Assembly (NCBI GenBank): GCA_013152205.1
Contig: JAADGV010000106.1
Coordinates: forward strand, 1 to 32,569
Source: Planctomycetota bacterium
GTDB lineage: Bacteria; Planctomycetota; Planctomycetia; Pirellulales; Lacipirellulaceae
DNA: 32,569 nucleotides
Reading direction: 5' to 3'
This document shows positions 1 to 9,030 of this stretch, in pieces. Within the stretch, counting starts at the first letter, position 1, and every line of letters starts with the position of its first letter. The notes under the pieces are model-generated. The model saw only the letters and a list, made by a program, of their open reading frames with translations. It searched no databases and was not told the DNA's origin. The translations under genes were made by a program, and so were the position numbers.

Positions 1-15
1 TTCAGGTTACCTCCT

Positions 16-80
16 CGTGAGTGAAGGACTTTAGTCCGAAGCTCACGAAATTTCCGAACCTACCGGCTTCTAGCCGGTAG
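16..80. repeat. two adjacent intergenic hairpins
   Basis: Two strong stem-loops lie back to back. The first (16-47) has an outer stem CGTGAG/CTCACG and an inner palindrome GGACTTTAGTCC. The second (60-80) is a nearly perfect palindrome with arms CTACCGGCT and AGCCGGTAG around TCT. They could be terminators of a gene left of the window or REP-like dispersed palindromes; there is no following T-run that would favour a classical terminator. No gene is supported between here and 971. Confidence 0.6.
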
Positions 81-256
81 TAGTTGAGTGGACAAAATTG
101 GGTTGGTTGGTGCTGCTATGGTAGTGTTTGGTGGGTTAGTTTTGGCACGAATTGCGGGGGGCCCCATTGGGGTGGACAATATTGGGGGCTAGAGGCTTGG
201 GAAATAGGGGTTTGGGACTTGGGTTTTGTCCTTTTTGGGTTGATAGGGTGTTGTTA

Positions 257-287
257 AATGACGAAATCTGAATGACGAATGACGAAG
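257..287. repeat. short direct repeats of AATGACGAA
   Basis: The word AATGACGAA occurs three times within about 30 bases (starting near 257, 271 and 278), the last two overlapping. No inverted partner was found nearby. It resembles half of the word-repeat hairpins seen elsewhere in the window but stands alone. The rest of 81-449 shows nothing I can assign; the minus-strand open frame at 136-492 is proline- and serine-rich, has no ribosome binding site and looks like chance. Confidence 0.4.
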
Positions 288-449
288 GCGGGAGCAACGG
301 TGCGTAGGCGGTATTATCGTGGAATGTTGGTTTGGATTCCACTATGAAATTTGGCCGGGGGGAAGAGGGGGAAGAGGAGAATGGGTGGCTGGAGCGGGGG
401 GTAATCAGGACGATTGCAAAGTCATAAAATTTGGCCCGATAAGGATCTA

Positions 450-688
450 GCCACCGAGAACACTGAGAACCTAGCGCGGCCTTTGGCCGCAAACAAAAAA
501 AGGGAACCGCTAATCAGCGCTAATACACGCTAATGGGTGGAAGAAATGCGAAAAACGGACATGACATTAGCGATTATCAGCGCTGATTAGCGGTTTTTTC
601 TTTCAAAAAAGTGTGTCAAGAAAACAAGCTTTTACGGGTTTGTATTTCAGAGTACTGAAATTACGGGATTCTCGGTGTTCTCTGTGGC
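450..688. repeat. dispersed palindromic element (outer), GAGAACAC type
   Basis: An inverted repeat of about 18 bases, left arm at 450-467 and right arm at 671-688, matching at about 16 of 18 positions. The arms are built from repeated words of the CACCGAG / CACTGAG type. A second, unrelated palindromic element (505-595) sits inside it, so one appears to have landed in the other. No coding capacity was recognised. Confidence 0.6.
505..595. repeat. dispersed palindromic element, GCTAAT word
   Basis: Left arm 505-535 and right arm 565-595 are inverted repeats of about 31 bases with few mismatches. The left arm starts AACC and then contains GCTAAT three times at a spacing of 10 bases. A T-run follows the right arm and an A-run precedes the left arm, so it could also act as a bidirectional terminator. 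It is nested in the larger palindrome at 450-688. Confidence 0.75.
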
Positions 689-725
689 TTATCTATTTTT
701 TGAACTATGCGACGTTGCAATCGTC

Positions 726-760
726 CTATCTGGCTAGCGCAAGACGCTAGCGTGGGATAG
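726..760. repeat. hairpin upstream of the efflux genes
   Basis: A perfect 7-base stem GCTAGCG / CGCTAGC (733-739 and 745-751) with a 5-base loop is enclosed by an outer CTATC / GATAG pair (726-730 and 756-760). It lies in the untranslated region before the adaptor gene at 972. It may be a REP-type palindrome or a terminator; no T-run follows. Confidence 0.5.
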
Positions 761-971
761 AGGTACTGGTTACGATGGGGGGGCCGACCCCTTCAATCCA
801 CATGGATTCTTTTCTGAGTTGCCGATGCGTACGATTTCGCTATGGTCCCTAACGCGGCAGGGCCGCAACCTATGCGAGCTTCCGCTCGGTTGGGATGGTC
901 CGCTCCCGTTGGTCGCTCGCCAAACATGCGCGCACGGTGCGAGCATGTTACAGACAAAGACTCTAAGGCAC

Positions 972-2231
972 ATGCCTAGAAAATCTTGTTGCTGCTTGGC
1001 ACTGCTGATTGCCTTGGTTTCTGTGGCCGGGTGCCAACCGAAAAACGAGTACCAGGAACCGCCACCGCCGACTGTTACAGTTGCCAATCCGGTTCGTCAG
1101 ATGGTGGTCAAATCGTTAATGTTCACAGGCACCACCGAGCCGATCAACATGGTGGATGTTCGCGCCCGGGTGGAAGGCTTTCTTGACAGTATCGAGTTTG
1201 AGGAAGGCAAAGCAGTTAAGAAGGGCGACCTGCTATTTAGGATTGATCCTCGCCCGTTTGAAGCAACCTTAGCCCAAGCTGAGGCTGGCGTACGGCTGGC
1301 CCAAGCGCGTGTGGCGAGTGGTCGAGCGGAAGAAAATCGAGCGGTGGCTGAGGTCGCCAATGCAAACGCCCAACTCACTCGCGCAAATAAAGCCGCTTCG
1401 AGTGGTGCAATCACGGCTTCTGAAATCGACATCTTAAAAACGGCCGTACTGACGGCACGTGCTGGCGTTGAAGGAGCCAAAGCGGCCATTGCCTCGGCTG
1501 AAGCCGAGATTGCCGCAGGCAACGCACTGGTCACTCAAGCAAAGCTGGACTTGCAGTATACCGAAGTTCGATCGCCTATCGACGGACGAGCAGGCCGCCG
1601 ACTAGTCGATGTTGGAAACCTGGTCGGTTCTGGCGATTCGACGCTTTTGACCAAGCTGGTGCAGTACGACCCGATTTATGCCTTTTTTACGATCAACGAA
1701 AACGACCTGTTGCAGTTTAACCGTCGCCATTTAGAGGAAGTAGCAAAGGCAGCAGACGCAGGAACGAAGACCGATGAAGAAATGCGACTCGATCAACAAG
1801 TGTTCGTTGGTTTGGGCGACGAAGATGGATATCCGCACGAGGGGCGAGCCGACTATGCCGATCTGGCGGTGGATAACAGTACGGGCACGTTCTTGGTTCG
1901 TGCCGTAATTCCCAATGCCAATCGCTTAATTCCACCCGGCGCTTTTATTCGCGTTCGCGTTCCGCAGGAAGAAGTCGAAGCGGTACTCATCGACGAACGG
2001 GCCATTGGTCGAGATCAAGCGGGCGCCTATTTATTGGTGGTTGGCAGCGATAATACGGTGGAACGAAGGGTGGTAACGCTTGGCGACACGTACGATGGTC
2101 AGCAGGCGGTAATCGGTCCGATTGGTCCTGAAGATCGAGTGATCGTCAACGGCCTGCAACGGGCCCGCCCAGGCGCCAAGGTCACCCCTCAAGAATTGCC
2201 CCCCTCCTCTCCGCCCGCCACCACCCCTTAG
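972..2231 (+). CDS. RND efflux periplasmic adaptor (MFP/HlyD family) lipoprotein
   Basis: Membrane-fusion protein that would link an RND pump to an outer-membrane channel. The start at 972 gives a textbook lipoprotein signal: basic MPRK, a hydrophobic stretch and a lipobox VAGC with the modified Cys at residue 21. In-frame ATGs at 945 and 819 are possible but would put about 9 or 51 residues ahead of the signal. A proline-rich linker follows, then the biotinyl-lipoyl half (about residues 60-95), a long Ala/Glu-rich alpha-hairpin (about 97-200), the second lipoyl half with YTEVRSPIDGRAGRR, and a beta-barrel and membrane-proximal C-terminus ending in a proline-rich tail. The 419-residue length is typical. 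The pump gene begins 33 bases downstream, so the two form an operon. No TolC-type gene is present, so the outer-membrane partner must be encoded elsewhere. Substrate cannot be told from sequence. Confidence 0.93.
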   Translation: MPRKSCCCLALLIALVSVAGCQPKNEYQEPPPPTVTVANPVRQMVVKSLMFTGTTEPINMVDVRARVEGFLDSIEFEEGKAVKKGDLLFRIDPRPFEATLAQAEAGVRLAQARVASGRAEENRAVAEVANANAQLTRANKAASSGAITASEIDILKTAVLTARAGVEGAKAAIASAEAEIAAGNALVTQAKLDLQYTEVRSPIDGRAGRRLVDVGNLVGSGDSTLLTKLVQYDPIYAFFTINENDLLQFNRRHLEEVAKAADAGTKTDEEMRLDQQVFVGLGDEDGYPHEGRADYADLAVDNSTGTFLVRAVIPNANRLIPPGAFIRVRVPQEEVEAVLIDERAIGRDQAGAYLLVVGSDNTVERRVVTLGDTYDGQQAVIGPIGPEDRVIVNGLQRARPGAKVTPQELPPSSPPATTP

Positions 2232-2252
2232 CCCGGCCATCTTGGCCTGAAA
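2229..2252 (+). repeat. short hairpin repeat, copy 1 (GGCCATCTTGGCC)
   Basis: A 24-base sequence that starts at the TAG stop codon of the adaptor gene, contains the hairpin GGCCA-TCT-TGGCC and ends in A-rich sequence. A nearly identical copy is at 9713-9736. Both copies sit a short distance before the start codon of a downstream gene (2265 here, 9781 there). It may be a small dispersed palindrome or an mRNA processing or attenuation element. Confidence 0.55.
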
Positions 2253-2264
2253 AAAAGCGCCCCA

Positions 2265-5200
2265 ATGCTATCACGCTTTTTCATCCACCGCCCGATTTTC
2301 GCCACTGTGATCTCGATTGTCATCGTGATCGCAGGGCTTGTTTCGCAGTCGTCGTTGCCGATTGCGAAATTCCCCGAAATCACTCCGCCGACGGTCCAGG
2401 TCACATGCTACTACCCAGGCGCCAACGCTCAAGTAGTAGCCGATACGGTGGCGGCGCCGATCGAGCAGGAAGTCAACGGCGTCGAGGACATGATCTATAT
2501 GTCTTCGGTCAGTTCCGACGACGGTAGCTATACGCTTACCGTGACGTTCGAAATTGGCGTCGATATGGATATGGCCACGGTGTTGGTACAAAACCGTGTG
2601 TCGATTGCCAACGCGAAACTACCCGAGGACGTGCGGCGGCAGGGCGTGACCACCAAGAAACAGTCGACCAGTATTATTCAGTTCATTGCGCTGACCTCAG
2701 ACGATAAAAACCATGATGCGTTGTTCCTGAGCAATTATGCCACTCGCTCGATTAAAGACGAGATAAGCCGCATCAAGGGCGTAGGCTCGGTGACCATTTT
2801 TGGCGCTTCTGAATATAGCATGAGGATATGGCTCAATCCCGAGTTGCTAAAAGCGAGAAATCTAACCACCGAAGACGTCGTTGCCGCCATCAGCGAACAA
2901 AACGTGCAGGTAGCGGCCGGTCGACTCGGCGAGCCACCAGCGGATGCCCCGTTCCAGCTAGTGATCAATACGTTAGGCCGATTGAGCGACCCGAAACAGT
3001 TTGAAGAATTGATCATCAAAACTTCGGGACGGCGTATCACGCGCGTGAAAGACGTCGCTCGCGTGGAACTGGGAGCGAAAGACTACAAGTACACGTCGTC
3101 TTACAACGGCAAACCTTGTGCAACGATGTCGGTCTATCAGTTGCCGGGCGCCAATGCGTTGGATCTGGCGGCAAAGACCGAGGCAAAGCTCGACGAATTG
3201 AGTAAAAATTTCCCCGAGGGCCTGAGGTACGACATCCCCTTTGATACTACGAGTTTCGTGAAAGCTTCGGTTGCCGAAGTCTACGAAACGTTGTTGATCG
3301 CAGTGGTCTTGGTGGTCTTGGTGATTTACGTCTTCCTACAAGACTGGCGAGCGACCATTGTGCCGGTAGCTGCGATTCCTGTTGCGCTCATTGGTACGTT
3401 CGCAATGATGGGGGCGGTTGGGTTTTCGATCAACATGCTGACCCTGTTCGGCATTATCTTGGCCATCGGTATTGTTGTCGACGATGCGATCGTCGTGGTG
3501 GAAAACACCGACCGATATCTGAATGAAGGGTTTTCGCCCAAGCAAGCCGCCGAGAAGGCGATGGACGAAATCACCGGGCCGGTTATCGCCACCACACTGG
3601 TATTGCTGGCCGTGTTTGTGCCGACGGCTTTTATGGGTGGTATCACTGGGCAGTTATACCGGCAATTTGCGCTAACCATTTCCGCAGCGGTGCTCTTCAG
3701 CACCGTCAACGCTTTGACTTTGAGTCCTGCGTTGTGCGGCATATTCATGCGGAAGTCGACGGGAAAGAAAAACGTTTTCTTCCGCCTCTTTAATCGCGCG
3801 TTCGATGGTGTGACCAACATTTATGGTTTTATCATTGGCCAGTTTGTGCGGCGAGTCGCTATCGTGTTGCTGATTTTTGTAGGCTTGATGGGGGTCACCG
3901 GTTGGGGCTATACACAGATCCCCACTGGTTTTCTGCCAACCGAGGATCAGGGATACTGCTTTGCGAACATCCAGTTGCCCGACGCTGCCTCGCCGGGGCG
4001 AACTCAGGAAGTGTTAAAGAAGCTGGATAAGATTGTTGCCGAAACGCCCGGTGTAGCCGACTGGATTTCGGTCTCTGGTTATTCGCTGCTTAGTGCAACT
4101 AATGGTGGCAACCTCGGTTTGATGGCCATCATCTACCATCCGTGGGATGATCGACAGACGCCCGAACTTTCGCAAGAAAGTATCGTTGCCCACCTGCGGC
4201 AGGAATTTGCCAAAGTCCAAGAAGGCATCGTCGTCGCGTTTATCCCGCCGCCCATCGATGGCTTGGGGTCGGCTGGAGGGTTTCAGATGCAACTGCAAGA
4301 CCTGGGGGGCGTCGGTCTCGAAGAACTCCAAGCCGTTGCCAACGAGTTGGTCGCGGACGGCAATGCACAAGCTAAGTTGATGGGGATGAGCACCACAATC
4401 CGTGCCAATGTGCCGCAACTGTTTGCCGACATTAACCGAACCAAAGTGAAGACGCTTGATGTGCCGCTAAGCTCCGTGTTTAACACGCTACAAGCGTATC
4501 TCGGGTCGACCTACGTGAACGACTTCAACAAGCTGGGCCGTACGTATCAGGTGCGCATCCAAGCCGACCATGAGTTTCGGGTTGATGCCGAAGACATTCG
4601 CGCGCTGGATGTCCGTAACCGCAACGGCGACATGGTGCCGATTGGTACTTTTGTTGACGTACAAGACACTTTTGGCCCACAAGTGATTCAGCGTTATTTG
4701 CTTTATCCCTGTGCCCAGATCAATGGCGAGCCGGCCCCCGGCTATAGTTCTGGTCAAGCTCTGCAACTCATGGAGGAGATGGCCGATCGGAAATTGCCCT
4801 CGACGATGGGTTATCAATGGACGGGAATGTCGTACCAAGAAAAAGCCTCGAGCGGCGGTCAGGCGTTGATTTTTGGGTTGGCCGTGGTGTTTGTGTTTTT
4901 AGTGTTAGCTGCCCAATACGAAAGCTGGACTAGCCCAGCCGCGGTTATTTCGGTGGTGCCTTTGGCCGTGCTGGGGGTGGTGATTGCGTTGGTCGTACGG
5001 GGTGCGGATAACAATACGTACACGCAAATCGGCATCGTGTTGCTTGTTGCATTGGCCAGTAAAAACGCGATTCTTATCGTCGAGTTTGCTTCGGAACAAC
5101 GGAGCAAAGGGTTGAGTATTCGCGAAGCGGCTGCCAAGGCGGCTCAGATGCGGTTCCGTGCGATTCTGATGACCGCTTTCTCTTCCATACTGGGCTTCTT

Positions 5201-5378
5201 GCCCTTGTTGGTTGCCAGCGGTGCCGGAGCAGCAAGTCGGCAGGCCGTGGGCAACTCGGTCGTAGGCGGGATGATTGCGGCAACCATGTTTTCGCTATTG
5301 TTTGTGCCAACCTTCTTTGTGGTGTTCCGTGGACTGGGCGAATATTTCAGCAAGCCTGCAGCGGCGACCGAGAGCTAA
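2265..5378 (+). CDS. RND efflux pump, HAE1/AcrB-type inner-membrane permease
   Basis: Proton-driven multidrug exporter subunit of 1037 residues, the usual AcrB/MexB length. The N-terminus (MLSRFFIHRPIFATVISI) is the family hallmark. Two repeats of six membrane segments flank two large periplasmic porter/docking loops. The proton-relay acids are present as D406-D407 in TM4 (IGIVVDDAIVVVEN), and the TM10 lysine as K933 (ALASKNAILIVEFA). The conserved FLPTEDQG segment begins the second porter loop. It follows the adaptor gene by 33 bases and is probably co-transcribed with it. Nothing suggests inactivation. Substrate is not predictable; the protein looks like HAE1 rather than the heavy-metal CusA branch, because the CusA Met residues are not evident. 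Confidence 0.96.
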   Translation: MLSRFFIHRPIFATVISIVIVIAGLVSQSSLPIAKFPEITPPTVQVTCYYPGANAQVVADTVAAPIEQEVNGVEDMIYMSSVSSDDGSYTLTVTFEIGVDMDMATVLVQNRVSIANAKLPEDVRRQGVTTKKQSTSIIQFIALTSDDKNHDALFLSNYATRSIKDEISRIKGVGSVTIFGASEYSMRIWLNPELLKARNLTTEDVVAAISEQNVQVAAGRLGEPPADAPFQLVINTLGRLSDPKQFEELIIKTSGRRITRVKDVARVELGAKDYKYTSSYNGKPCATMSVYQLPGANALDLAAKTEAKLDELSKNFPEGLRYDIPFDTTSFVKASVAEVYETLLIAVVLVVLVIYVFLQDWRATIVPVAAIPVALIGTFAMMGAVGFSINMLTLFGIILAIGIVVDDAIVVVENTDRYLNEGFSPKQAAEKAMDEITGPVIATTLVLLAVFVPTAFMGGITGQLYRQFALTISAAVLFSTVNALTLSPALCGIFMRKSTGKKNVFFRLFNRAFDGVTNIYGFIIGQFVRRVAIVLLIFVGLMGVTGWGYTQIPTGFLPTEDQGYCFANIQLPDAASPGRTQEVLKKLDKIVAETPGVADWISVSGYSLLSATNGGNLGLMAIIYHPWDDRQTPELSQESIVAHLRQEFAKVQEGIVVAFIPPPIDGLGSAGGFQMQLQDLGGVGLEELQAVANELVADGNAQAKLMGMSTTIRANVPQLFADINRTKVKTLDVPLSSVFNTLQAYLGSTYVNDFNKLGRTYQVRIQADHEFRVDAEDIRALDVRNRNGDMVPIGTFVDVQDTFGPQVIQRYLLYPCAQINGEPAPGYSSGQALQLMEEMADRKLPSTMGYQWTGMSYQEKASSGGQALIFGLAVVFVFLVLAAQYESWTSPAAVISVVPLAVLGVVIALVVRGADNNTYTQIGIVLLVALASKNAILIVEFASEQRSKGLSIREAAAKAAQMRFRAILMTAFSSILGFLPLLVASGAGAASRQAVGNSVVGGMIAATMFSLLFVPTFFVVFRGLGEYFSKPAAATES

Positions 5379-5419
5379 GCATCGCTTGCTAAAAGCTAAG
5401 GCCCAAAGGAGAGTCACCA

Positions 5420-6259
5420 ATGTCCCGGCAAGTTGGCTTAACGACGCCCATGGTGCGGGTTTTGGGGTTGGCTCTACTCGCAGGTGGCTACAGTTGCCTA
5501 TCGCTGCTCAAAGGTTCGCCGCCGTTTGTCTACGTGCCAGAGATTCCCGCCGCCATCGATGCGGCTCTCTCGGTTGCCATGGCAATGGTGCTGGCTTTCC
5601 GAGTGAACCGTGCTTACGAACGTTGGTGGGAAGCCCGTACGCTGTGGGGCACCCTGGTGAATGTAAGCCGAAACCTTGCAATCAAAATTCGCGAACTGGT
5701 AGCACCGGATGAAGAAGACCGACAGGCGGCGCGCGATACCATTGTCGCATTTTGTCTGGGACTGAAAGATCACCTACGTGACACCCCCCAGCTTGGAAAT
5801 TTGCCAGGATTTGAAGGCAACAGTTTCGTGCCCAAGCATTTACCCAGCCACGTCGCACGGCAACTTTACCGCCAATTCAGTCAATGGCAAGCTGAAGAAA
5901 AACTGTCCGAGCAACAGCTCTGGGTACTCGACTCCGACGCCCGCGTCTTGCTCGATGTCTGTGGCGGTTGCGAACGGATCAAGACGACGCTGATGTCGGT
6001 CTCTTGGCGATTCTTTACGTGGCAATGTATCGCGTTGTACTTGCTCGTCTTGCCCTGGGGATTAGTCGACGATTTTGGGGCCTGGACGGTCCCGCTGACG
6101 ACACTCATCGCCTATTTCGTCATGGCGGGCGAAGGCATCGCCCATTACGTCGAAGAGCCGTTTGGCCTTCACGAAGACCACCTAGACCTAGAAGCCATTT
6201 GCCAGGGCATTGATCGTTCGGTTAGCGAAATTCTGGACACCAAACCCGAGGCAATCTAG
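5420..6259 (+). CDS. bestrophin-family (UPF0187) anion channel-like protein
   Basis: A 279-residue membrane protein of the bacterial bestrophin family, which form pentameric anion (in some bacteria cation) channels. The diagnostic stretch is at about residues 60-86 (FRVNRAYERWWEARTLWGTL), followed by the conserved NVSRNLA. Hydrophobic segments are visible near 10-30, 43-60, about 196-215 and 222-240. The C-terminus has the acidic HEDHLDLEAICQGIDRSV region typical of the family. The start is fixed by a good AAGGAG site about 10 bases upstream of 5420. It lies 41 bases after the RND pump and could be read through from it, but no functional link is known. Ion selectivity cannot be inferred. Confidence 0.88.
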   Translation: MSRQVGLTTPMVRVLGLALLAGGYSCLSLLKGSPPFVYVPEIPAAIDAALSVAMAMVLAFRVNRAYERWWEARTLWGTLVNVSRNLAIKIRELVAPDEEDRQAARDTIVAFCLGLKDHLRDTPQLGNLPGFEGNSFVPKHLPSHVARQLYRQFSQWQAEEKLSEQQLWVLDSDARVLLDVCGGCERIKTTLMSVSWRFFTWQCIALYLLVLPWGLVDDFGAWTVPLTTLIAYFVMAGEGIAHYVEEPFGLHEDHLDLEAICQGIDRSVSEILDTKPEAI

Positions 6260-6370
6260 CTTTTGAACCGAAGCAGGAGACGAAACGTGAGACGCTGCAT
6301 CAAAGACCGTCGAGATACCTGGAGTTTAGGAGCGACTCAAAAGCAACTTTGATATTTTACCATTAGTAGG

Positions 6371-6522
6371 AACCACGGAGACACAGAGGGCACGGAGAAA
6401 ACCGAGATGCCGTAGCTCTGTCGTCTCAGCGAGACATCCCTTTTCTTATTTCCTTTATTTACCAGCCTATGAACGGTTGCAATAATTTCTCTTTTACTCA
6501 GTGCCCTCTGTGTCTCCGAGGT
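6371..6522. repeat. dispersed palindromic element, CACGGAG/CACAGAG word
   Basis: Left arm 6371-6397 begins AACCAC and carries the words CACGGAG, CACAGAG, CACGGAG at 8-9 base spacing. The right arm (6496-6522) is the imperfect inverted copy. About 100 bases of unrelated sequence separate them. The right arm ends 9 bases before the ATG at 6532, so the upstream in-frame ATG at 6469 lies inside the element and is unlikely to be the real start of the next gene. Confidence 0.75.
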
Positions 6523-6531
6523 GAATCTAAG

Positions 6532-7950
6532 ATGAGGAAGTTATTTTTGACCCGTTTCTTGCCAGCATTTTTTTACATCTGGTTCGCTGCTATTTCGGTA
6601 GCCACATCTCGGGCGGCGGACTGGAAAGTCGGCGTTTCTAAAACGGTGATCACTCCAGAAGTTCCCGTTCAGCTAGTCGGATATGGCGGTCGCAAAAATC
6701 CTTTTTCGGGCGTCGATATTGACATCTATGCCAAGGCTCTCGCTTTCCAGGACCAGCAAGGCCATCGTGGAATCATTGTGACAGCGGACCTGGTCGGTTT
6801 TCAGGATGTCTTTTTCGGACCGGTTTGCGAGCGGGTCATGAAAAAAACCGGCTTATCCCGAGCGCAGATTATGTTGAATGCCTCGCATAATCACACCGGG
6901 CCTCTTATGAGTCTAAAGCCAGACCGGCAGGGGAACGTCGCCTATTTTGCATTTAACGAAGAAGAATCGCAACGAGTTGTCGACTACACGAAAGGGCTGC
7001 AAGAGAAAATCTACCAACTGATGCTTGCCGCTCTGAATGATTTACAGCCTGCCGATCTGTCGTGGGGAACCGATCGAGTTTCGTTTGTGATGAATCGTCG
7101 TATCAAAACCAAAGACGGAGTTATCCGCATGGGGCCTAATCCGGATGGGCCGGCTGATTCGGTGGTTCCCGTGTTGAAAGTCGCGGCTGCCAACGGAGAA
7201 ATTCGGGCTCTCTTGTTCGGGTGTGCGTGCCATAACACCGGTTTAACGGGCGACCACAACGTGATCACAGGAGACTACGCTGGTTACGCGCAAGAGATAT
7301 TAGAACGACGATACCCGGGCGCCATCGCACTCTTCAAAGCGGGCTGCGGCGCCGATGCCAATCCGGAGCCGCGCACCGACATCGCCGGCGTGCGCATTCT
7401 CGGCTTGGAGCTAGCCGATGCGGTGACTCGCGCACTTGCGAGCAAACTGAAACCGATTCATGGAGAGCTACGATTTGCTCTTCGGAAGACCGACTTGCCC
7501 CTCAAGACTTATCAACCGGGGCAAGTGGAAGCCATGGCTGCTGAAAAAGATGTTGTCGGGCTCATGGCCAAGCACTTGTGGAAAGTTCTCCAATCGGGAA
7601 CCACGTTGCGGACAAAATATCCCGCCCACATTGCTGCTTGGGCCTTTGGAGACGATTTAACCCTCGTCGCTTTTCCCAGCGAAACCGTTGCTGAATATGC
7701 GTTGAATCTCCGGAGCGAATACCCCAACGATCCGCTATGGGTATCGGGCTACAACAACGACCTTTTCGGCTACGTTCCTACGGCCCAAATTGTGCGAGAA
7801 GGGGGACACGAAACCATCGGCGTGACAACGTGGCTCTGGGGAACCGATTTGGCAGACCAAGTTGGTTTCTTTAGCGAAGAGGTGGAGCAGGTTATGATGG
7901 AAACCGCCCGCGAGCTTATCGAAGAGTTGAAAGTTGCTTCTTCCCGGTGA
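6532..7950 (+). CDS. secreted neutral/alkaline ceramidase-like hydrolase (short form)
   Basis: A 472-residue exported protein with a Sec signal (about residues 1-30, likely cleavage after SRA). It matches the N-terminal catalytic domain of neutral ceramidases, zinc amidases that split ceramide into sphingosine and fatty acid. Visible hallmarks are VGVSKTVITPEVPVQLVGYG, LNASHNHTGP, a second metal-site His in GCACHNTGLTGD, KAGCGADANPEPR, an acidic metal-ligand candidate in FPSETVAEYAL, and a Tyr candidate in LFGYVPT. By analogy with Pseudomonas CerN these supply the zinc ligands. It lacks the C-terminal immunoglobulin-like domain of true ceramidases (about 650-700 residues), and the nucleophile-region Ser appears as Ala in CGADANP, so ceramide may not be the substrate. 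The start at 6532 is chosen for its signal peptide and because the upstream ATG lies inside a repeat. Confidence 0.85.
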   Translation: MRKLFLTRFLPAFFYIWFAAISVATSRAADWKVGVSKTVITPEVPVQLVGYGGRKNPFSGVDIDIYAKALAFQDQQGHRGIIVTADLVGFQDVFFGPVCERVMKKTGLSRAQIMLNASHNHTGPLMSLKPDRQGNVAYFAFNEEESQRVVDYTKGLQEKIYQLMLAALNDLQPADLSWGTDRVSFVMNRRIKTKDGVIRMGPNPDGPADSVVPVLKVAAANGEIRALLFGCACHNTGLTGDHNVITGDYAGYAQEILERRYPGAIALFKAGCGADANPEPRTDIAGVRILGLELADAVTRALASKLKPIHGELRFALRKTDLPLKTYQPGQVEAMAAEKDVVGLMAKHLWKVLQSGTTLRTKYPAHIAAWAFGDDLTLVAFPSETVAEYALNLRSEYPNDPLWVSGYNNDLFGYVPTAQIVREGGHETIGVTTWLWGTDLADQVGFFSEEVEQVMMETARELIEELKVASSR

Positions 7951-7983
7951 AAAAATCTCGCCAGAACATTCAACCGTAACGCC

Positions 7984-9030
7984 CTAACGACGTTCACTGG
8001 GTGTTTCGGGGTTTGCTCCCACCAAGATCGCCAGCCAACGGGTTTCCTCGAAACTATCCATGATGATTTTTACGATCATCGTCAATGGCACCGAGAACAA
8101 CATCCCAACCGGCCCCAACACCCAGCCCCAGAAAACCAAAGAAACAAACACCACGAGCGTCGAGAGCCCAAGCCCTTTGCCCATCACCCGTGGCTCAAGC
8201 ACATTGCCAATCACGATGTTGATCATGGCATAGCCGCCCGCAGCAATCAGTGCGGTTGGGTAATCGTGTTGGACCAACGCCAAGATCACCGCCGGTACGG
8301 CAGCGAGAATCGAACCGACGTTAGGAATGTAGTTGAGAAAAAATGCCATCATCCCCCACAGGATGGGGAAATCGATTTCCAACAGCCATACCCAGATGCC
8401 TACTAAGACTCCGGTAAGCAGGCTCATTGCCGTCTTGAGCGAAATATACTGGACAATCGACGCACGGACTTTTTCGGCTTGGTCGAGCATGCTCGGGGCC
8501 CCGCCAGACATCGCTAGCAGCTTGTTGGGAAATCCCGACGATTCCAACAGCATGAAAAGCACGGTCAACAGAACAAGAAACACGTTGCCAAACGCACTGG
8601 TGAGGCCGCCTAAGACGATGGCGACATGTTTGACGACCACGGCTGAATCGAGCTTCTCGCTGATTTCTTTGACGATCGGTCCAGAGCGATCCTCCAGCCA
8701 AACGGTGAGCGCCCCTTGTTTTTCTTTGAGGTTCTCTTCGTATTTCGGCGCTCTCGCAATAAACTCGTTAATCGACCCGGTGGTAATTGCAACCACAACC
8801 AGCACCACCATCGAGACCGCCAGCACGACAATCAATAGGGCGAGCCAACTGGGGACACGTTTTCGCTGCAACCACTGGAGTGCTGGCGTACAGATGACCG
8901 CCAAGAAGGCGGCAACCAAAAAAGGAACCACCAGCGATTGGGCAGCGCGGATCCCCGCGATCACTACAACCACAGCCGCACTCCCGAGCAGCCAGTAAAA
9001 TGGTTGAACGCTTCGGGTTTCAGTCGGCAT
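7984..9030 (-). CDS. AI-2E family transporter (PerM/YdiK-like membrane protein)
   Basis: A polytopic inner-membrane protein of 348 residues with about eight hydrophobic segments and a soluble region near residues 85-140. The family signatures are FFLNYIPNVGSILAAVPA (about residues 235-252) and VLEPRVMGKGLGLSTL (about 282-297), followed by a glycine-rich helix WGWVLGPVGMLFSVPL. The family was named for autoinducer-2 export, but many members move other substrates, including Na+/H+ exchange, so the role here is open. The start at 9030 is preferred over 9111 because GGAG lies 7-10 bases upstream and the extension is poorly hydrophobic. It converges with the ceramidase-like gene (33-base gap) and diverges from the ion-channel gene. 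Confidence 0.9.
   Translation of the reverse strand: MPTETRSVQPFYWLLGSAAVVVVIAGIRAAQSLVVPFLVAAFLAVICTPALQWLQRKRVPSWLALLIVVLAVSMVVLVVVAITTGSINEFIARAPKYEENLKEKQGALTVWLEDRSGPIVKEISEKLDSAVVVKHVAIVLGGLTSAFGNVFLVLLTVLFMLLESSGFPNKLLAMSGGAPSMLDQAEKVRASIVQYISLKTAMSLLTGVLVGIWVWLLEIDFPILWGMMAFFLNYIPNVGSILAAVPAVILALVQHDYPTALIAAGGYAMINIVIGNVLEPRVMGKGLGLSTLVVFVSLVFWGWVLGPVGMLFSVPLTMIVKIIMDSFEETRWLAILVGANPETPSERR

Noticed and set aside
257..287. CRISPR-like short direct repeats
   Set aside because: Repeats are 9 bases, partly overlapping, with no regular spacers and no cas genes in the window.
136..492. 118-residue open frame on the minus strand
   Set aside because: Low-complexity Pro/Ser composition, no ribosome binding site, no family motif, and it overlaps the arm of a palindromic element.
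819..971. Upstream extension of the efflux adaptor gene
   Set aside because: It would put about 50 residues before a perfect lipoprotein signal; start placed at 972 (945 remains possible).
8333..8998. 221-residue plus-strand frame inside the AI-2E gene
   Set aside because: Antisense to a well-supported membrane-protein gene; Ser/Thr-rich composition typical of the reverse complement of a hydrophobic coding region.
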